NCBI GenBank assembly: GCA_963762735.1
Contig: CAVXMG010000019.1
Location: 310,001 to 374,000, forward strand
Length of the DNA: 64,000 nucleotides
From: DASXKD01 sp963762735
Lineage (GTDB): Bacteria > Actinomycetota > Actinomycetes > Streptosporangiales > Streptosporangiaceae
Direction: 5' to 3'
Position 1 is the stretch's first letter; the number at the start of each line of letters is the position of its first letter. A model generated the notes under the pieces. It saw only the letters and a program-made list of their open reading frames with translations. It made no database searches and was not told where the DNA came from. Made by a program: the position numbers and the translations under genes. Positions 60,353-64,000 of the stretch are shown in pieces.

Positions 60353-62101
60353 ATGACGGTCACGGTATCCATGCCCCAGCTCGGCGAGAGCGTCACCGAG
60401 GGCACCGTCACGCGCTGGCTCAAGAAGGAAGGCGAGCGCGTAGAGGCGGACGAACCGCTGCTCGAGGTCTCCACCGACAAGGTGGACACAGAGATACCCT
60501 CCCCCGCTTCTGGCATCCTGCGCGGGATCACGGTCGCGGAGGACGAGACGGTTGCCGTCGGCGCGCAGCTCGCGATCATCGACGATGCCGGCGACGGCGC
60601 GGGCGCGGTGCCCGATGGCCAGGCCCAGGCGGCCGAGGCCGCAGCGGCGCCCACGATCGCGCAGGTGCCGCCGCAGGCCGGCCCGGAACCCGGCGGCTAC
60701 CCCTACGCCGTGCCCGAGCCCGCACCGGCGCCGCAGGAGTACGCCCAGCCAGCCCCGGCCTACCAGGCACCGGCCGAGCCGCAGTACCGCCCGGCGGTGC
60801 CCGAGTACAGCTCACCGTACGGCCAGGCCCCCGAATCCGGCTACCAGGCACCCGCCGGTGGCTACGCCGCTCCCCCGGCCGAGGGCTACGCGCCGCAGCA
60901 GGCGTACGCGCCGCCGGCGCCTGCTCCCGTGCCGCAGGCACCGCCCGCGCCGCAGGCCGTGCCCTACCAGCAGGCCGCACCGGCGGTGGCCGAGGTGGCC
61001 GTGGCAGCGCCCGAGCCGGCCGTCAGCGCCGCGCCCCCGCCCGCGCCGCCCACCCCGCCGGCGCCCGCGCCTGCCTACGCGGTGGCCGCCGAGCCCGCCG
61101 CACCCGCTGAGCCTGACGTCCAGCCGGCCACGGCCGAGGGCCCGTACATCACGCCGCTGGTGCGCAAGCTCGCCGCCGAGCACGGGGTGAACCTCGCCAC
61201 GGTGGCCGGCACCGGCGTCGGCGGGCGGATCCGCAAGCAGGACGTGATGGAAGCCGCCCGGGTGCTCCGCGAGCAGCAGCCCGCCGCCACACCAGCGCCC
61301 GCCGCCGACGGGCAGCAGGCCCCGCCCGCCGCGGCACCTGCTCCCGCCGCCCCGGCGCGGGCGATCGTCCCGTCCACGCTGCGCGGCACCACCGAGCGGC
61401 TGTCCCGGGCCAGGCAGCTCATCGCCCGCCGGATGGTCGAGTCGCTGCAGACCTCCGCCCAGCTCACCACCGTGGCGGAGGCGGACGTCACGGCGATCAC
61501 CAGGCTGCGGGGACGGGCCAAGGCCGACTTCGAGTCCCGCGAGGGCGTCAAGCTGTCCTACCTGCCGTTCTTCGCGCTGGCCACGCTCGAAGCGCTGAAG
61601 GTGCATCCCAAGCTGAACGCGGTGCTCAACACCGAGGCCGGCCAGATCATCTACCACGACGACGAGCACCTCGGCATCGCCGTGGACACCGAGCGCGGCC
61701 TGATGGTGCCGGTCATCCGCAACGCGGGCGACCTCAACATCGGCGGCCTGGCCCGCAAGATCGCCGACCTCGCGGGGCGCACCAGGGCCGGGCAGGTGAG
61801 CCCGGACGAACTGGCCGGCGGCACCTTCACGCTCACCAACACCGGCAGCCGCGGGGCCCTGTTCGACACGCCGATCATCAACCAGCCCCAGGTGGCCATC
61901 CTCGGCACCGGGATGGTCGTCAAGCGTCCCGTGGTCATGGAGGACCCGGCCCTGGGCGAGGTGATCACGGTGCGGTCCATGGTCTACCTGGCGCTCACCT
62001 ACGATCACCGGCTGATCGACGGTGCCGACGCGGCCCGGTTCCTGACCACCGTCAAGGACCGGCTGGAAGAGGGCGCGTTCGAAGCCGAACTCGGGCTCTG
62101 A
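60353..62101 (+). CDS. sucB: 2-oxoacid dehydrogenase E2 (dihydrolipoyl succinyltransferase type)
   Basis: The acyltransferase core of a 2-oxoacid dehydrogenase. The order is one lipoyl domain (residues 1-78, lipoyl Lys43 in EVSTDKVDTEIP), a long Pro/Ala/Tyr/Gln-rich linker (about 90-260), a peripheral-subunit-binding domain (YITPLVRKLAAEHGVNLATV near 264-300), a second linker, and the catalytic domain. The last ends with the active-site LTYDHRLIDGADAARFL (His near 551). In actinobacteria this E2 can serve both pyruvate and 2-oxoglutarate dehydrogenase. A GAAGGAG site precedes ATG 60353; the stop abuts the next start. Confidence 0.94.
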   Translation: MTVTVSMPQLGESVTEGTVTRWLKKEGERVEADEPLLEVSTDKVDTEIPSPASGILRGITVAEDETVAVGAQLAIIDDAGDGAGAVPDGQAQAAEAAAAPTIAQVPPQAGPEPGGYPYAVPEPAPAPQEYAQPAPAYQAPAEPQYRPAVPEYSSPYGQAPESGYQAPAGGYAAPPAEGYAPQQAYAPPAPAPVPQAPPAPQAVPYQQAAPAVAEVAVAAPEPAVSAAPPPAPPTPPAPAPAYAVAAEPAAPAEPDVQPATAEGPYITPLVRKLAAEHGVNLATVAGTGVGGRIRKQDVMEAARVLREQQPAATPAPAADGQQAPPAAAPAPAAPARAIVPSTLRGTTERLSRARQLIARRMVESLQTSAQLTTVAEADVTAITRLRGRAKADFESREGVKLSYLPFFALATLEALKVHPKLNAVLNTEAGQIIYHDDEHLGIAVDTERGLMVPVIRNAGDLNIGGLARKIADLAGRTRAGQVSPDELAGGTFTLTNTGSRGALFDTPIINQPQVAILGTGMVVKRPVVMEDPALGEVITVRSMVYLALTYDHRLIDGADAARFLTTVKDRLEEGAFEAELGL

Positions 62102-62998
62102 ATGCAGGTTGCGATCACCGGCTCCTCGGGGCTGATCGGCACTGCCCTGGTCGCCGCGCTGCGCGCCGACGGCCATCAGGTGATCAGGCTGATCCGCGCG
62201 GGGCCGGCCACGCCGGACACGCTGCTGTGGGATCCTCGCGCCGTGCGCGGCGGCCTGGACCCGCAGTCACTGGACGGCGTCAGCGCCGTGGTGCACCTGG
62301 CCGGGGCCGGGGTCGCCGACAAGCGCTGGACCGAGGGGTATCAGGCCGAGATCCGCAACAGCCGGGTTCAGGGCACCAGGGCGCTGGTGAGCGCGCTGGC
62401 GGCGATGGCTGCTCCGCCCGGCGTATTGCTGTCCGGTTCTGCCATTGGCTGGTACGGGGACACCGGCGGCCGGCAGGTGACCGAGTCAGACCCGGCAGGG
62501 CGTGGCTTCCTGCCCGAGGTGGTGCGGGATTGGGAAGCGGCCGCCGGGGAGGCTACCGCCGCGGGCATCCGGGTGGTCACGCTGCGGTCGGGGATTGTGC
62601 TGTCCCCCCACGGCGGGGTACTTGGCCGGCTGCTGCCGCTGTTCCGCCTCGGCCTCGGTGGCCGGCTTGGGTCCGGGCGCCAGGTGATGAGCTGGATCGG
62701 GCTGTCGGACTGGGTGGCGGCCGCACGGTTCCTGCTTGGCCGCGCCGACGTCTCCGGGCCGGTGAACATGACCTCGCCGAACCCGGTCAGCAACGCGGAG
62801 TTCACCTCGGCCCTGGCCGCCGCCGTGCACCGGCCCGCCGTGATGCCCGTGCCCGTGTCCGCGCTGAAACTCGCGGTCGGCGGGGTGAGCAGCGACATCC
62901 TGTCCAGCGCGCGGGTGATGCCGCAGCGGCTGCTGGCCGAGGGCTTCGGCTTCCAGCACGCGGGCATCGCCGGGGCGCTGGCCGCCGAACTCGGCTGA
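62102..62998 (+). CDS. TIGR01777 family NAD(P)-binding epimerase-like protein
   Basis: A 298-residue extended SDR protein. The Rossmann motif GSSGLIGTALVAALRADGHQ is at residues 7-26. VVHLAGAGVADKRWTEGYQA, LLSGSAIGWYGDTGGRQVTE and the C-terminal DUF1731-type SSARVMPQRLLAEGFGFQHA follow. The family is widespread (yfcH, SulA-like) and of unknown activity. It starts directly at the base after the sucB stop, so it is translated from the same message. A terminator hairpin follows. Confidence 0.88.
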   Translation: MQVAITGSSGLIGTALVAALRADGHQVIRLIRAGPATPDTLLWDPRAVRGGLDPQSLDGVSAVVHLAGAGVADKRWTEGYQAEIRNSRVQGTRALVSALAAMAAPPGVLLSGSAIGWYGDTGGRQVTESDPAGRGFLPEVVRDWEAAAGEATAAGIRVVTLRSGIVLSPHGGVLGRLLPLFRLGLGGRLGSGRQVMSWIGLSDWVAAARFLLGRADVSGPVNMTSPNPVSNAEFTSALAAAVHRPAVMPVPVSALKLAVGGVSSDILSSARVMPQRLLAEGFGFQHAGIAGALAAELG

Positions 62999-63004
62999 GC
63001 TGGT

Positions 63005-63033
63005 CTGGGGGGACGACCCCCCTGGAACCCCCC
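63005..63033. repeat. G/C palindromic repeat, copy B
   Basis: GGGGGG-ACGA-CCCCCC followed by TGGAACCCCCC matches copy A at 51329 in stem, loop and right flank. It lies between two convergent genes just before a terminator. Confidence 0.55.
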
Positions 63034-63041
63034 GCTGGCTC

Positions 63042-63070
63042 AAGGCCCCGTTCCTTCGTCACGGGGCCTT
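63042..63070. terminator. bidirectional terminator hairpin
   Basis: AAGGCCCCGT and ACGGGGCCTT form a perfect 10-bp stem with a 9-base loop, between the convergent TIGR01777 and membrane protein genes. Confidence 0.75.
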
Positions 63071-63086
63071 GGCCCTGGTGGCCCGG

Positions 63087-63743
63087 CTAGCTGGTGTCGC
63101 GGCCGGCGAACTCGGCGTCCTTGGCGGCGTCGGTGTCCTGGGAAACCAGGCCCGGCTTGCGCAGCAGGCTGCGGTAGGAGCCCGGGGCGTCGCCGAACAG
63201 GGGCACCTGCCAGAACGAGGGCACCGGGCCCGGGTATCCGGCCAGCAGTTCCAGCCGCCCGATAGTGAGCCGCAGCAGCCGCCGCGCGCCGATCAGCGCC
63301 ACCGCGGCCAGCGGCAGTTCGATCACGGCGGCCGACAGGACGCTGAGCATGAAGCCCGTGGTACCCCAGTCGAGCGTGATGTCGAACCAGGCATCGCAGC
63401 AGAGCAGCGTCGCCAGCACGATCAGGCACACAATGAGGACCTGCCGCCGGCGCCAGGCGGCCCACGCCGTGGCCGCGAACACCAGGAGCAGCCCGGTGTC
63501 GAACCCGACCCAGGCCGCCCGCCAGCCACCGGCGCGATAGTCGCGCGGCAACTTGACCTCGAGCACCGCGATCCAGACCGACAGCAGCAGGACGCCGGCC
63601 AGGCACGTGGCGATGAGAATCCGGCGCCGCCGCTGGCTGAGCGGCGTGGCCGCGAGGCTCCGGGCGTTCAGGCTTGCCAGGGCCCGGGCGAGGTGGGCCC
63701 GCTCGTCCGCGGTCATCCGTTGCAGGTCGGATTCGTCGATCAC
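63087..63743 (-). CDS. multi-pass membrane protein, function unknown
   Basis: A 218-residue protein with a short N-terminal helical cytoplasmic part (LQRMTADERAHLARALASLN) and five hydrophobic segments. Two of these are ILIATCLAGVLLLSVWIAVL and FMLSVLSAAVIELPLAAVAL. The C-terminal tail is charged. No family is recognised with confidence. GTG 63743 has a GGGAGG site eight bases upstream, which decides the start over a longer frame to 63965. It is divergent from lipB. Confidence 0.65.
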   Translation of the reverse strand: MIDESDLQRMTADERAHLARALASLNARSLAATPLSQRRRRILIATCLAGVLLLSVWIAVLEVKLPRDYRAGGWRAAWVGFDTGLLLVFAATAWAAWRRRQVLIVCLIVLATLLCCDAWFDITLDWGTTGFMLSVLSAAVIELPLAAVALIGARRLLRLTIGRLELLAGYPGPVPSFWQVPLFGDAPGSYRSLLRKPGLVSQDTDAAKDAEFAGRDTS

Positions 63744-63875
63744 GCAGATCCTCCCTCTCTGCCACGGTAAGACCCTCTTTGCCTGACAACCTCGGCCGGC
63801 GGGCCGGTATGCCCGGACGAGCAGCGCAATCCTGGCGACCTGGAGCGGCCGGGCTCCGGGGTTAGGCTGGGGAAT

Positions 63876-64000
63876 GTGCACGGTGAACTGGTCTTCGCTC
63901 ATGCCGGCTTCGGCGCGGACGCCGTCCCCTATCTCGACGGCTGGGAACTGCAGCGGCGGCTGCACGACCGCCGGGCGTCCGGGCAGATCCCGGACACCTG
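63876..64000 (+). CDS. lipB: octanoyl-[ACP]:protein octanoyltransferase (N-terminal part)
   Basis: The first 41 residues are visible before the window ends. VPYLDGWELQRRLHDRRASG and QIPDT match the N-terminus of LipB. LipB moves octanoate from acyl carrier protein to lipoyl domains such as that of the SucB-type E2 encoded nearby. GTG 63876 is used; an ATG two bases earlier is in another frame. The gene continues beyond the window. Confidence 0.85.
   Translation, partial: MHGELVFAHAGFGADAVPYLDGWELQRRLHDRRASGQIPDT

Overview
The window is very GC-rich and its gene content is that of a high-GC actinobacterium. Diagnostic content includes a PucR-type FasR regulator in front of fabD-fabH-acpP-fabF, a homodimeric AceE pyruvate dehydrogenase, a long ICL2-type isocitrate lyase, DUF3052, DUF3145 and DUF5998 proteins, PASTA-less Ser/Thr kinases with FHA partners, and the pepA-lpdA-sucB-TIGR01777-lipB order. 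I cannot name a genus from sequence alone. Most core genes are intact, but several (fabH, fabF, lpdA, a PucR regulator, an ABC ATPase) are broken by single-base shifts, some of them in homopolymers. That pattern looks more like residual assembly error than decay.

Layout. 1-1.0 kb: remnants of a divergent SDR/TetR pair whose two N-termini are deleted. 1.5-6.4 kb: isocitrate lyase, a PucR regulator and a membrane protein. 6.8-8.0 kb: an intact tRNA-Val, a degraded integrative element (GntR, PD-(D/E)XK and tyrosine integrase remnants) and the 5' half of a second tRNA-Val cut exactly after the anticodon. 8.0-11.2 kb, minus strand: phosphotransferase, Cys-rich zinc ribbon, AhpE-like peroxiredoxin, DUF3052 and YjbQ. 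11.5-16.6 kb: aceE and two secreted repeat proteins. 16.6-19.5 kb: MacB and histidine kinase remnants, then an ABC-2 exporter. 19.5-27.1 kb: the fatty-acid locus (fasR, fabD, fabH, acpP, fabF, accD) and a glutamine amidotransferase. 27-35 kb: dapA with a divergent LysR gene, acetyltransferases, a PHP phosphoesterase and a nucleoside hydrolase pair.

35.2-41.3 kb is the most accessory part. Four direct repeats spaced 21-23 bp precede a replication-relaxation protein and a TraG/VirD4-like ATPase. The 3' tail of that ATPase gene then recurs twice more downstream (near 39.6 and 41.15 kb), separating cargo: an IS630 scrap, a GT87 membrane glycosyltransferase, a structured leader RNA with a possible 10-residue leader peptide, and a membrane-anchored alpha/beta hydrolase. 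This is my best candidate for an undescribed mobile or domesticated replicon module.

41.4-54.4 kb: Ser/Thr kinase, FHA protein, J-domain membrane protein, lipoprotein, rhodanese, alkaline-phosphatase-fold protein, secreted phosphoesterase, HIT protein, a NarL-type two-component pair and a COG4280 membrane pair. 54.4-64 kb: ChrB-N protein, a second secreted phosphoesterase with a PHO-box-like repeat in front, then pepA, lpdA, sucB, a TIGR01777 epimerase, a membrane protein and the start of lipB. The last block joins 2-oxoacid dehydrogenase subunits to lipoate attachment.
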